Shown piece after piece: positions 13,451 through 25,344 of a stretch of DNA of 64,000 nt. Source of the stretch: Berberis thunbergii. Its lineage: Eukaryota; Streptophyta; Magnoliopsida; Ranunculales; Berberidaceae. The stretch is from contig QNQO01009205.1 in the NCBI GenBank assembly GCA_003290165.1, positions 1-64,000 of the forward strand, given 5' to 3'. Below the pieces are notes generated by a model. The model saw only the letters and a program-made list of their open reading frames with translations. It had not been told where the DNA came from and ran no database searches. How positions within the stretch are numbered: position 1 is the stretch's first letter; the number at the start of each line of letters is the position of its first letter. Both the position numbers and the translations under genes were made by a program.

Positions 13451-13950
13451 TTTAGGGATTTGGGGTATACATAAAAAAAAAAAATTAAAAAAAAAAAAAA
13501 AAAAAAAATTTTCTCAAAAAGTCAGTGGGGGCAAGTGCCCCCACTCGCCCCTACGTGGCTCCGTGCCTGTAACCAAATGCATTCCTGAGTAATCGGGTTA
13601 TAAACAAAAACCAAGTTCCAATCATTGGTTAAGCAGACTAATCCATTACATGATGCCAGTACCCTATTGAAATGAGTCTAGAGGTTTTCCTGGATCAGAA
13701 TATCAGCAGAGGTCTTATACCAATATTTTCTTTATCTAGCAAAACCAAATGTTTGCATCCGAATTTACCCAACTGTATACGTAAAACGATTAAACTGCAT
13801 CTAGAGCTATCCAATTGGAAATAAGGATCTTGTATATAGTTGAACCAGCTCTTACACTGAAAACACAAAAGAGACTTACCGGGAAGTCTAGACAATAAGT
13901 TACAAATAATATCTCTAAGGAAGATCCACAATTTTTTTAGCCACTCTGAC

Positions 13951-14834
13951 TTATTTGCTTTTTCTTATGCCTACAAGCTGCTTTATTCTTTTCGCTGTTT
14001 TTCTTCTTGTGAATTGACGAGAAAAATCTGAAATCCAAACCATAATAATATACCAAGCAGCTCTTTGTAAAACCATGGCTGCAGTAAATAGTTGGTACCT
14101 GATTAGTTGCAAATCCACCACTAACAACAACAGTAAGCAGAATTGGCTAAATAATAAGCATTGCCACATTAACAGCTGTGCCATTGATTATAAACCCTAC
14201 GAACACAACTCCACCTATCATGAAAATCTTTCTTCCAAGCGATGAAGTGAAGATAGTTAAAACCTCACTATCAAATTTTAACACTGATTTACAGCTTTGT
14301 CACTGTTGTTTTGTATTCTGTACACAGATAGGAATAATTTCTTCAAAACAAAGCCATGGAAGCCACTCCACCTACAAACATGCAAAGATCAGATCGAAAT
14401 ATAAAAAACCCCATCACCAGATCCTTAGATATTTTACCCCTACTTCTGGAACATCCGGTATTTTTTTTTCCTAAAAGTCGCATACATCTCCTTAGAAACA
14501 CTATTAAGATAAAGAAAAAAGAAGAAAAATCCATGCCTAAATATCTGATTGCAATGGGATTACTTATTGTAGCCAAATTATGAATTGGTATCCTAAAATA
14601 AACAAACAAAATTGAGCATGAATTTTATTTGCTCACTCGGATTGGTTACGAACAATAAAAAAACATTTGGAGCATGAACTTTGCCCCAACTCTGGAGTAG
14701 ATGTTACTGGTGCAAACTAACCTTTAAACAAATTAATAATTCCTGGTTACACTTCAAGCTTGTCAGTCACTATTTTGTTCGAGTTATGCAATCAGATTGT
14801 AGATAATCTTAAAAAGTATATAAATGAACATCCA
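13951..14834. other. F-box pseudogene 1 upstream flank and gene-free DNA
   Basis: 13951-14000 still resembles the lysine-rich start of the F-box copies on the minus strand. The rest has only spurious ORFs. Confidence 0.4.
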
Positions 14835-14837
14835 CTA

Positions 14838-15146
14838 CACTACACCAAATTGACACTTTTGTAACATCTCTAAAAACAGTATCACTTTTGAGATGTTACA
14901 ATTCACCAAACAATTTTAAGTCAAAACTAAATTTAGTCTAAAAATGAAAAACAGTAACATAAAAAAAATGATACAATAAGTTGGATCACCATGAATAGTA
15001 TCACTTTTATAATCATACTCTTCATGGTGATACAATTATTGTATCATTTTGTTTGTGAAAATGTGTAAAATTGTTAAGTAAATTGTTACACTTCAAAAGT
15101 GATACTGTTTTTTGGGTTGTTACAAAAATGTCAATTTGGTGTAGTG
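14838..15146. mobile_element. CACTA-type MITE, copy 1
   Basis: The ends are CACTACACCAAATTGACA and its near-exact complement, with 3-bp duplications CTA at 14835-14837 and 15147-15149. The whole element is a long imperfect palindrome around GATCACCATGAATAGTATCA. Copy 2 lies in opposite orientation at 27445-27755. Confidence 0.85.
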
Positions 15147-15469
15147 CTAGGCCAGATCTCGTGTATGTCTGACTAGGCATGAGGGGTCCTAATTTTCCAA
15201 ACCTACAAAATCCAGGCATCTGCAGTGCCACCAAGTCAACCATGAATGCAATTTCGCGTTTTTATTGAATGGTCAATCATATTGCCCTGTGGATAGCCCA
15301 TTGATACTTGAGATTGTACAGCTGAGAACCACAGATCGATCTTATTTTAGTACTTCCCATATCAATATCTTTGTTGCTTCTAGAAATCTTGCAGGCAATT
15401 GTATAATCTGTAAATGCAGCAAAAAAGAAAGAGAAAATTGAGAACTATCGACACAATATATAAGAAAAG

Positions 15470-15890
15470 TTTAATTTCATGGCAGAGCTGCAGAGAAAAA
15501 AGGAACAACTTACTCATACCTGATGAAATTAAGGCTAGTAAGTCCATCAATCCATATAGTTATCCATTTGTAACCTCCAGAAGATCCATTTTATCAATGA
15601 TGACTCGTGCTTTGTCCTCCTGAAAGTGGAGTCTTTCTTCTTACAGATTTCTGCATTTGTGGGGGTCTAATGGTTTTTGAGTTGACTTTGGCTGTAGGTG
15701 CAAAAGTTGGAGCATAAAAAAAATTGGAAACTAGGAAATGGAGAGAAAGGCAGAATTAGGATGGAGATTAATCAAGATCTCTGTTAGGAAAATCAACTCG
15801 CAAAATTAATCATCACCATTGCATTCATTGCAAAACTTCTAAAATGTAAGAGAGGCAAACGTTGGTACAAAAGGGATCACTTTAAAATCT
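15470..15890 (-). other. Conserved 3' flank and 3' UTR module of the F-box genes
   Basis: The same block occurs at 23795-24220, and partly at 22470-22690. On the minus strand it holds the end of the F-box gene and a stretch ending CATCAG/GTATGA that looks like a splice donor. The F-box transcripts may therefore have an intron in the 3' UTR. No protein is encoded beyond the F-box stop. Confidence 0.45.
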
Positions 15891-17045
15891 CCCCAATCCC
15901 CATATATAAATCTACTAGTGAGTTCTTTCCTTCTCTCTTTCTGTATGATAATTCGAGTATAATTAGGTCTTGCTTGTTCACTTATCTTCGTCAGCAAAAT
16001 ATGTTCCCCAAGCATATCAATGAGCTCAAGCTTATCATTTCCAAAACATTGCACATAAAATTTATATGGAGGGCTCCAACTTCCCTCCTTACTATCCAGC
16101 AGTTTCCATATGGATCTTTCATAGCCGATAATATCACGAAATAAAGCCATCGATGTCCCTAAGCTACCTAGTTTATACCAAACCATCTTCTTTTCAGCTT
16201 CATCAAAGTTAAGAAACGTTATCATGTCATTTTTTTCAATAAATTCAGGATATTTCACAAACCGAAACTTCTCTTTGTCAACGTCTAATGCGAGAATGCG
16301 TTGATGGCCACTTTCATTAACAGTAACAAGCCAATGGACTGCCCCATCAAAGAATTGGAAGGAATGGCTCCACCAGATCTCGCATTTTACAAAGCGAAAC
16401 TCGTTAGGAATATTTAATTTCTTCCACTTAGTATCACCCAATGTAATAATGTAACAATCCATATCACATTCGCGGTAGTCTTTATAGCATAAACCACAGC
16501 AACTCCCCCGAAAGTCCATCGTAACTATTTTATACTTTTTGGTCGTTCCATCGAAGGCTAGACAAATATCTGTACATCTGTAACGAAAATTTGTTTCCGG
16601 TAGCCTTATAGATTCCTGAGTCATTGGATTATAAACAAGTATCGTGGCTCCATTATCAGTGAGGCAGACTAGTCCATTACATGATGCTGCAACACTAAAT
16701 GAACCAAGCTTGAAGAGGTTTTCGTGGATGGGAATCTTACCAGAGATCTTATATCCCTGTTTTTCTTTCTCTAACAAAGTCAAATGGTTGTGCTCAAATT
16801 TATCCAAGCATAAAGGTAAAACCATTAAACTGCATGGTCTAGAGCTATTCAATTGGAAATAAGGATCTTGCATGTAGTTGAACCAACACTTACTTACACT
16901 CTGAAATCGCACAAGAGACTTAACGGGAAGTCTGGACAATATGTTGCGAATAATGTCTTCAGGAAGATCAACAACCTTTTTAGCTTGTCGATTTTGATTT
17001 TGGAACTTTTTTCTTTTTCATACGAGGTGCTTTATTCCTTCCCAT
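15839..17045 (-). pseudogene. F-box/FBA gene 2 with a single frameshift after the start
   Basis: From about 16999 down to 15839 one open frame encodes the F-box (VVDLPEDIIRNILSRLPVKS) and the full F-box-associated domain. It ends within about 20 residues of the intact paralogue at 24244-25344. The start codon shared by the family lies at 17043-17045. The A run at 17007-17012 is one base longer than in the paralogue, which puts the F-box out of frame with that ATG. No other in-frame ATG precedes the F-box. If the extra base is a real mutation, the product would lack an F-box start. If it is a sequencing slip, the gene is intact. The intact family product would bind SKP1 and recruit substrates to an SCF ligase. 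Confidence 0.7.
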
Positions 17046-18720
17046 ATTTTTTGTTGGCGTGAGATGATCAGTAAATCTAAAATCAAAATATAAATTAGCA
17101 ATGCTTGAGCAATCATAAAACTATGGATGATTGAACAAAATCAAAATAGGATTGAAAGACACCAATATACCGAAACCTCTAATAGTTTAAACAATCAAAA
17201 GCATGAAGAAGACTGATATAGAAATATATGCATACAGATTCAATTGCAGTGCCAGCATTGATTCTACTACTGGAACATCCACAAGTTCACCATTTTTTAT
17301 TTTTCAATAAAATCAGTCACAATTTTATATCTCTTAAACCCATATAACCGATTTGGTAAACAATCAAACATCTCCATAACATTAACATCAGAAGATGAAA
17401 AGACAAAAAAAAAAAACTACTAAGAAAAATGAGATAGAAAGAACTGACCTTCAACTTCTGGTAAAGAGAAGAAGAATATCTGTAAAAAAAAACTTCATAT
17501 AAGTTTCTCTGAGAAAATCAAAACTCCAATTATCACATAAATGGCTTGCTGTTCAAGAAACTGATTATTTAGTTAATGGTCTAGAATTCCGGATCAAAAA
17601 ACTTAATTGCCTTTTGTTAACTTTTATCAACACCCCATAAGTTCTTTTCGATGAAACCATCAGTATGATTCATCAAACCTAGGGTTGGGAGAATAAAAGA
17701 AATAGTAGAATTCAATCGAAGAAAATAAAAACTTAGGGAAAATTATAGAAGAATAAATAACAAAGAGGATGAAAAGTTGGAGAAAAGATAATTTGTTGTT
17801 CATCAGTCAATGCTTGGTTTTCTCACTTTTAAATATAAAAAAAAAATCCTAACTAAACTAGAAATAAACCTATTGTAATGCCTAAAATAACTATACTTGC
17901 TTAATTGGAATCCTAATAAAAATATAATATCTAAAAATAAGAAAATTTTAAAACCTACAATGTTCCTAAATCAAACTCGTTGTCTTTTAAATACTTGTCA
18001 TCAAAAGGTTGCACATCAAGAAGATGATGCAACCACTTTGATGAGAGCACGATGCAAACACTTTTCAAATGCTTCTTGCGGCTTTCTGGGTCGAATTTTC
18101 CTTCTAGACTTTTTGGATATTGTTGGACAGTATCATTAAACACACTTTTTGTGTCGGAATATCTAAGAAACTCATGAATATGTTTCTCACCATAATTTGA
18201 TTTCTCGCATAAGACTGCGTATGGATCTACATAAGTTTAAAAAATTTGTACCCGTGATTCTTTAGAAAGAGGGTCTTGATCAAATAATTCGTCTTGTATA
18301 ACTACTTGTATTTATTCAAACATGAACTCTTGATATTGGTCTCCATTCAGTAAAGGTGAAACATCGTTGGCTTCAATTGTTCTTTCGGCGAGACTACAAC
18401 TGACCATTCAAATAATCACCGAAAATTGCTGGAGAAAGACAATCAAATTTTGTTGATTCACTATTTAAATGTATAATTTCTAGTAGAGGGTCGCTTAAGG
18501 GTGGAGACTTAGGAGGTATAATTGTGATTGGTGAACAAGGTAGGATAATTGATTACCTCGCGCCTTTAATCCCCCGGTGACTTTGTCGGCAACAAGTTCT
18601 TTCATCATAAGAGTAATTTTATCAATTAGTTGGCCATGTGATTGTTTCAATGCAACTTGCAATTGGTAACATAGTTACTAAGATCTATTGGTCTGGTTGG
18701 AAAGAGTTAGTCATGATAAC
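17046..18720. repeat. Duplicated upstream flank of F-box gene 2
   Basis: This non-coding stretch matches 25345-27444 in order, for example GACCTTCAACTTCTGG near 17450 and 25658, and TTTCTCGCATA near 18204 and 26922. The tandem duplication that made the F-box copies therefore included about 1.7 kb of upstream DNA. No ORF is conserved. Confidence 0.65.
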
Positions 18721-18721
18721 C

Positions 18722-19030
18722 ATTTTTTTTTTTTTTTGGAAAACAACGAAAGGTGGTCCCTAAAGAAACCTAAGGTGTACATAAGATGGAATATAGATTT
18801 TGGCGGCTAAATTGGAGTTGGGTTGAATGGTTGAGGATTTTTTTTTAATAAAATTGGAGGCGGAAGGGGTAGTGCTGGATAAAAATGAAAAATACGATGA
18901 ACGTGATGAAAATAATGGAGATAAACAATTGGCTCTGATGCCAATTGGTGCAGCAAATGTTGAAAGCAAAAATTCGAAAATCTCGAAGGGAGAATATAGA
19001 AGAAAATGGAGAATTCAATAGAAGGAGAAT
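18722..19030 (-). other. Possible LTR-retrotransposon remnant with a primer-binding-like site
   Basis: On the minus strand TGGCATCAGAGCC (18943-18931) differs by one base from the usual plant initiator-tRNA primer site. It is followed by a short Ser-rich frame and ends at a T/A homopolymer at 18722-18739. No LTR or protein domain could be paired with it, so this is tentative. Confidence 0.25.
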
Positions 19031-19076
19031 AATTTAGGGAGCATAGTAGAAGAAAAAAATATTAAAGAGGATGATA

Positions 19077-22000
19077 ATTTGAATGTGGTCGAAAGAAAAG
19101 ATAGGTTGTCGATGTCGTTTTATGAGCATGCAAAAATTCAATCAGTTTATCAATGAAGTGGAATTGGCCAATTTCAATCTCAAAGAGGGAAGTTTTGTGG
19201 TCGAATTGGAGATAACATCCTGTTTTGTGTCGGTTGGACTGTTTTCTCACCTCAGTGGATTGGAATAATAAATTCGGAGACAAAGTTAAATGACTAAAGG
19301 GATCTATAGGGTCTGATTATCATGTTATTCTTCTGCCTAATTCTATGTCGAGGGGTGATCCTCATCTGTTACGTTTTGACATCAGTTAGTTTGACCACCC
19401 TAATCTGATAGAGTTGATGAAATGTTGGTGGAAAAGCTCTTCAGTTGCTAGCCATTCATGGTATAGATTTTGGTGGAAATTGAATGCGAGCAAAGGCTAT
19501 CTCAAATCCTGGAGGTCCAACACTTGGGGTAAGAATAATTCTCTTATTCATAATATTTTTGCTAATGTTGATGCTGAGAAAATGTCTCTTAGAGCTGAGT
19601 TGCACAGAGAATGGGATAAGCTCACAAAAAAAGAAGAGAATTTTTGGAGGATCAGATCAGGGGTCAATTGGACTTGTAACATAAATCAACATTCCAAAAA
19701 TTTTCATAGCCTAACAAACAGATTTAGGTTATTCAACACCATTGAGGCTTTGGACACGGGCATAGAAATGGTAGTTGATGAAGCCATCATCAGGTCAAGG
19801 ATAATTTCTCACTTCAAAGAATTGTTCAGAGAAAATGAAACACGACGACCTTTCTTTTATGGAATTGTCTTCAACTCGATTCTCTAGCAAATTGCTTCTT
19901 CTATGGTGACTAATTTTTTAGAAGTGGAAATTCAAGATCTAAAAAAGAGGTTGGCCTTGATGGTTTCCGGATGAAGTTGTTTCTAAAAATGGATGTCATC
20001 AAGTCGGATTTTCTAAAAGTGGTGGAAGATTTCCTGTATTGGAGGCTGAACACTAACATTATCTCGCTCATTCCAAAACATGTGGGCGTGAGATCAGTAA
20101 AAAACTTTCAGCCTATTAGTATCTTGGATGGGGTGTACAAAATCATTTCCGAAGTCCTGACAGACAAATTGAAAAATGTTCTTCACTTGGTCATCTCTCT
20201 CTTCTAGAGCACAATAGTTAGGGGAAGACATGTGATTGACAGTCCATTAATAGCCAATGAATTGATTGACTCTAGAAAGAAGCAACGGGTTCTAGTACTT
20301 ATCATCAAATTAGACTTTTCCAAATCCTTCAATAATGTGTCCTGGCAGTACTTGGATTCTATAATGGCGTGCATAGGTTTCGACCCCAAATGGATTCAGT
20401 GGCTTCACACTTGCAGATCTATCGCCAATTTTTCTGTGAAGATCAATGGAAAGTTGCACCGTTTCTTCAGAAGATCCAAAAGGACTCTACCAAGGTGACT
20501 CTTTGTCTCCCCTCCTTTTCACCTTAGTGACATAGGAGTTGACCCAAATGATCCTGAAAGCAGTCGAGGCAGGTCTGGTAAAGGGGTTTTTCAGTAGCTG
20601 AAGGGAGTCGCCCCATCTCTATCATTCAGTATTTCGATGACACCATTCTGTTTTGCAATGCATCAACTGCCCATGTCTTAGCTCTGGTTTGAGTTGATCT
20701 ATGGTTTTAAAATCAATTTGTGCAAATTGGTTGTCTTGCCCATTGGCGAGGTCCCCAGTCTGCCCCATCTTGTTGGGTTGTTCGGATCTACAGCTGATAT
20801 TCTTTCCGTCAGATACTTAGGCATGCCTTTGGGTGCGAGATACAAAAGTAAAACTGTGTGGGATGAGATAATTGAAAGAATGGAAGCTAGGCTGGCATCT
20901 TGGAAGCGCAAATGTCTCTCAAAAGCTGGAAGGTTGACCCTGATTAAATCCACTATTGCTTCCATCTCAGTTTACCTCTTGTCTTTTAATAAGGTGTCGG
21001 TTTCTATTGCTGCCAAAATGGATCAGATTAAGCGAGATTTCCTCTGGGGTTCCACTTCGCACTCTCAAAAAATGCACCTGGTTAGGAGAAAATATGTTGC
21101 CCCAAATCTCGAGGTGGGTTAGGCGTCCGCCAAGTGAATATCTTTAACTTGGTTCTCTTCACTAAGTGGCTTTGGAGATTTTCAAAAGAGGATGGTAATA
21201 TGTGGAGATCGATTATCATTGACAAATACGGCTGAAACAAATGAGAGTGGGAAGCTACAACCAAGTATATCCCCTTCGGATGTTCCATGTGGAAGTCCAT
21301 CTCTTGTTGCTCTAATGAGTTCTACCCTCACACCTCGATCCGATGTTCTAATGGATAAATGATTTCCATCTGGAAAGATAGTTGGTGTAGCATTCATCCT
21401 CTTAAGAATTTGCTCCCTCGTCTGTTTAATATATGTTCTTTAAAAAATGGTCGGCTCGTTTGCTTCTGGGTAAATGGATAATCTTGGGATCTTCCCTTCC
21501 GGAGACCTCTGATTGAAAGGGAGTTAGAGGCGGCAAATTTAAAACAATTGCTTGAAGACCAGGTTATCTCTAAAGGTCCTAACGGGTTGGACTAGAAAGG
21601 TAATTTTTGGTCAAAGAGTTTTTTGAGTTTCTGGCTGTCCTGATTTATCAGACTTACTCTAACAGTTTTCACTTTCCATAATAACTTGGTCTGGGTGAAA
21701 CATCTTCTTCCAAGAATCAATTTCTTTTATTGGCCGGTCTTGCATGGGATGATCCTGACTAAAGAGGTTTTAAAGAAGAAGGGGAATTTCCACGTGTGAA
21801 ACGTCTGTGTGCTTTGCAACGAGAATGAAAGACTATTGATCATTTGATTCTTCATTGTCGATTCTTTATGTCTATCTGAAGTATTTTCTTGCAGAATTCA
21901 GGGTAAGTATCGTGTTTCATGGTTCGATTTTAGACTTGTTAAATTGGTGGTCTCGTACCATTCTCCCTTGTCTCGCAGAATGGTTGTGGCGCAGTGTTCT

Positions 22001-22258
22001 TCAGTTGTTATGTGGTGTGTTTGGAAGGAGAAAAATATGAGGTCTTTGAGGGGCTTAATAGATCAGAGCATGTTGTTTATTTGGATATCAAGGAATTATT
22101 ATTATGGAGAATGGGCAAGGTTTGTAATATTTTAGGGACGTATTTTTTGACATGTTCATGATGTCGTGGCAGCCTTTTCTTTAGGATTGCACCTTGTGTA
22201 AATTTCTTTTCTTCGGCCTTTCAATAATAATCAGTGTTTTACTGCACAAAAAAAAAAA
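19077..22258 (+). mobile_element. 5'-truncated, decayed L1-type LINE
   Basis: The order of domains is that of a plant L1 ORF2. First comes the end of the endonuclease (FNQFINEVELANFNLKEGSF). The reverse transcriptase follows across several frames (ISLIPKHVGV; LDFSKSFNNVSW near 20310; YFDDTILFC near 20630; RYLGMPLGARYKSK). A zinc-binding tail ends it (KHLLPRINFFYW, CVLCNENE). Frameshifts and stops are frequent, and the Asp normally found in the AFD part of motif A is Asn. It ends in an A run at 22248-22258. It inserted into an F-box flanking repeat: the DNA on either side matches continuous sequence near 17740-17950 and 26400-26660. Confidence 0.85.
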
Positions 22259-22489
22259 CCCTAAAAAGAAACCTACTATTTCTATTGTAATACCTAAAAC
22301 ATCTATACTCGTTTAATGAAATCCTAATAAAAATATAATATCCTAAAAATAAGAATATTCTAGGCATTCGAATTGCGAAGTCTTTCAAAGCTTATGGAGA
22401 ACAATAGGTTGGACTAACCTTCAGATTTGGGTTCATTTAGTTTCGGAATAAGGTCAAATGGCATTTGAGATGGCAATGAGTGTAGGTGC

Positions 22490-23690
22490 AAAAGATGGAG
22501 CTTAAAAAAATCGACAACTAGGAAATGGAGAGAAAGGCAGAATTGGGAAGGAGATTCATTCTTTTCTGTTATGCAAATCAACGTTCAAATCAATCATCAC
22601 TATTGCATTCATCACAAAACTTCTAAAATGTAAGAGAGGCAAATGTTGGTACAAAAGGGATCACTTTAAAATCTTCCCAATCACCCTATACAAATTTAAT
22701 TGTTGAGTTCTCCCATCTCTTACCATGTATAATATTTCAACAATTCTAGTCAACCATGTTTGCTAGCATTTTTTTTAGGTTTTTCGGCATCAATGTCACG
22801 AATTAAAGCCATCGATATCCCTAAGTTAGCTATTTTATACCAAATTCTATTATTTTCAGCTGTTGCATCGAATTGAGGATACTTTATCATGCCATCTTCA
22901 CCAATAAATTAAGGAACTTCACAAAATAAAAATCTTCATTGTCAACATCAAATGCCAGGATCCGTTCATAACTGCCATTAAAATATAAAAAAGCCAATGT
23001 ATTGCTCCATTGAAGAATTGGCAGCAGTTCGTGTCTGATACGGAGTGAGACTCATCAGGAACATATAATTTCCTCTAACAAGTATCACCCAATGTAATAA
23101 CCTCAGTATTCACATTAGAGTTCTGGTTGTCTACGTAGTCTCAATCGAAGGGATGAATATAATTCTGAAAGTGCATTTTTTAAACTATTTTATACTTTCC
23201 GGTAGTTCCATCGAAGCCTAGACTAATATCTGTACATCCACGGTTCCAAAATTTTGTTTTGTGTAACCAAATGCATTCTGAGTAATCAGGTTATAAATAA
23301 AAACAAAGTTCCAATCATTGGTGATGCAGACGAATCAATTACATAATGCCACCACCGTATTGAAATGAGGCTCGAAGAGGTTTTACTGGATCTGAATATC
23401 AGCAGAAGTCTTACACCAATATTTTTTTTTTATCCAACAAAGCCAAATGTTTGCATCCGAATTTACCCAACCGTATAATTAAACTGTGTCTAGAGCTACC
23501 CAGTTGAAAATAAGGATCTTATATATAGTTGAACCAGCTCTTACTTACACTTTGAAAACCCACAAGAGACTTAACGGGAATTCTAGACAAATCACAAATA
23601 ACATCTCTGAGGAAGATCCACAACTTTTTACTTTTTCTTGCGCCTACGAGCTGCTTTATTCTTTCCCCAATTTTTCTTTTTGCAAGTTGA
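22490..23690 (-). pseudogene. F-box/FBA pseudogene 3
   Basis: The minus strand from 23690 carries a decayed F-box (SLVGFQSVSKSWFNYI) and FBA pieces down to about 22760, with the shared 3' flank at 22690-22490. The start codon is replaced by TTGGGG, there is an in-frame stop in the lysine-rich leader, and many indels follow. It lacks the large insertions of pseudogene 1, so it gives the ancestral sequence at those sites. Confidence 0.7.
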
Positions 23691-23794
23691 TGGAAAATCT
23701 GAAATCCAGACCATAATAATACATCAATCAGCTCTTTGACAAACCAAATTTTTTATAACATACCAAACAGTTCTTTGACAAACCAAATTTTACT

Positions 23795-24220
23795 GAGCTG
23801 CGGAGAAAAAAGGAACAACTTACTCATACCTGATGAAATTAAGGCTGGTAAGTCCATCGATCCACATAGTTATCCATTTGTAACCTCCAGAAGATCCATT
23901 TTATCAATGATGACTCGGGCTTTGTCCTCCTGAAAGTGGAGTCTTTCTTCTTACAGATTTCTCCATTTGTGGGGGTCTAATGGGGTTTGAGACGACTTTG
24001 GCTGTAGGTGCAAAAGTTGGGGCATAAAAAAAAAATTGGAAACTAGGAAATGGAGAGAAAGGCAGAATTAGGATATGGAGATTCATCATGATCTCTGTTA
24101 GGAAAATCAGGTCGCAAATTAATCGTCACTATTGCATTCACACAAAATTTCTAAAGTGAAAGGGAGGCAAACGTTGGTATAAAAGGAATCACTTTAAAAT
24201 CTAGCATATCATCATGTATA
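23795..24220 (-). other. 3' flank module of the intact F-box gene
   Basis: This is near-identical to 15470-15890, including the donor-like CATCAG/GTATGA and the CTTTGTCCTCC segment. It most likely contains the 3' UTR and terminator of the gene at 24244-25344. Confidence 0.45.
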
Positions 24221-24243
24221 AATCTACTCGTGAGTTTTTTCCT

Positions 24244-25344
24244 TCACTTTTTCTGTATAATAATTCGAGTATAATTAGTACCTCGTCCCCTCATCTTCAT
24301 CAGCAAAGTATGTTCCCCAAGCATATCAATGAGCTCAAACTTATAATATTCAAAACGTGGCATATAAAAATTATATCGAGGGCTCCAACTTCCCTCCTTA
24401 CTATCCAGCAGTTTCCATATGGATATTTCATTGCTGAGATTACGAAATAAAGCCATCGATGTCCCTAAGCTACCTATTTTATACCAAAACACAATCTCTT
24501 CAGAGTTTAGAAACGTTATCATGCCATTTTTTTCAATAAGTTCAGGAAATTTCACAAACCTAAACTTCTCTTTGTCAACGTCTAATGCAAGAATGCGGTG
24601 ATGGCCACTTTCATTAACAGTAACAAGCCAATGGACTGCCCCATCAAAGAATTGGAAGGAATGGTGCCACCAGAACCCGCGATTTACAAAGCGAAACTCA
24701 TCAGGAATATTTAATTTCTTCCACGTAGTATCACCCAATGTAATAATGTCACAATCCACATCACATTTGCATTCGTCTTCAAAGTACATATGACAGCAGC
24801 TCTCCCGAAAGTGCATCCTAACTATTTTATACTTTTTGGTCGTTCCATCGAAAGTTAGACAAATATCTGTACATCTGTTAAAAGAATTTGTTTCCGGTAG
24901 CCTTAGACATTCCTGAGTAATTGGATTATAAACAAGTATCGTGGCTTCATTATCAGTGAGGCAGACTAGTCCGTTACATGATGCTGCAACCCTATATGAT
25001 GAACCTAGCTCGAAGAAGTTTTCCTGGATTGAAATCTTACCAGCGGGCTTATACCCATGTTTTTCTTTCTCTAACAAAGTCAAATGGTTGGGATGAAATT
25101 TATCCAAGCGTAAAGGTAAAACCATTAAACTGCATGGTCTAGAGCTATTCAATTGGAAATAAGGATCTTGCATGTAGTTGAACCAACACTTACTTACACT
25201 CTGAAATCGCACAAGAGACTTAATGGGGAGTCTGGACAATATGTTGCGAATAATGTCTTCAGGAAGATCAACAACCTTTTTAGCTTGACGATTTTGATTT
25301 TGGAGCTTTTTCTTTCTCATACGAGGTGCTTTATTCCTTCCCAT
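24244..25344 (-). CDS. F-box protein with FBA (F-box-associated) domain, intact
   Basis: A single-exon gene encodes 366 residues. Residues 1-24 are Lys/Arg-rich (MGRNKAPRMRKKKLQ) and could serve as a nuclear signal. The F-box is at about 26-66 (DLPEDIIRNILSRLPIKSLV, then VSKCWFNYMQDPYFQL) and would bind SKP1 in an SCF E3 ligase. An FBA-type domain fills about 100-340, with SCNGLVCLTDNEATILVYNP and TDICLTFDGTTKKYKIV. The target is unknown. The start is the first ATG and is shared with copies at 17045 and 32596. This is the only undamaged member of the local cluster. It is flanked by duplicated DNA on both sides, so it may be recent and young copies may mis-assemble. Confidence 0.85.
   Translation of the reverse strand: MGRNKAPRMRKKKLQNQNRQAKKVVDLPEDIIRNILSRLPIKSLVRFQSVSKCWFNYMQDPYFQLNSSRPCSLMVLPLRLDKFHPNHLTLLEKEKHGYKPAGKISIQENFFELGSSYRVAASCNGLVCLTDNEATILVYNPITQECLRLPETNSFNRCTDICLTFDGTTKKYKIVRMHFRESCCHMYFEDECKCDVDCDIITLGDTTWKKLNIPDEFRFVNRGFWWHHSFQFFDGAVHWLVTVNESGHHRILALDVDKEKFRFVKFPELIEKNGMITFLNSEEIVFWYKIGSLGTSMALFRNLSNEISIWKLLDSKEGSWSPRYNFYMPRFEYYKFELIDMLGEHTLLMKMRGRGTNYTRIIIQKK

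Larger units (their letters stand above)
12172..13569. mobile_element. Non-autonomous hAT element with nested insertions
   Basis: The left end CAGTGACGGAGCCAGG and the right end, in reverse CAGGCACGGAGCCACG, form a terminal inverted repeat. A perfect 8-bp duplication TAACCAAA flanks it at 12164-12171 and 13570-13577 inside F-box pseudogene 1. A second hAT-type right end (GAATCCGTGCCTG) occurs at about 13151-13163, so at least two elements are nested or recombined. Two G/C-rich hairpins (12295-12445 and 12832-12992) and a possible gene fragment lie inside. There is no transposase ORF. Confidence 0.75.
11106..13950 (-). pseudogene. F-box/FBA pseudogene 1, split by two hAT insertions
   Basis: Read on the minus strand, 13950-13578 gives a decayed F-box (DIICNLLSRLPGKSL...SWFNYIQDPYFQL) and the start of the associated domain. 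12171-11790 gives the middle, and 11148-11106 a further scrap of it. Two transposons, 12172-13569 and 11149-11789, interrupt it. There are several stops and frameshifts even without them, and the start codon context is lost. The gene family is an SCF ubiquitin-ligase substrate receptor, but this copy cannot encode one. It is closest to pseudogene 3 at 22490-23690. Confidence 0.7.

Noticed and set aside
13951..14184. Minus-strand ORF with a hydrophobic start
   Set aside because: It reads upstream flank of a decayed F-box copy in a non-coding frame, with no relative elsewhere in the window.
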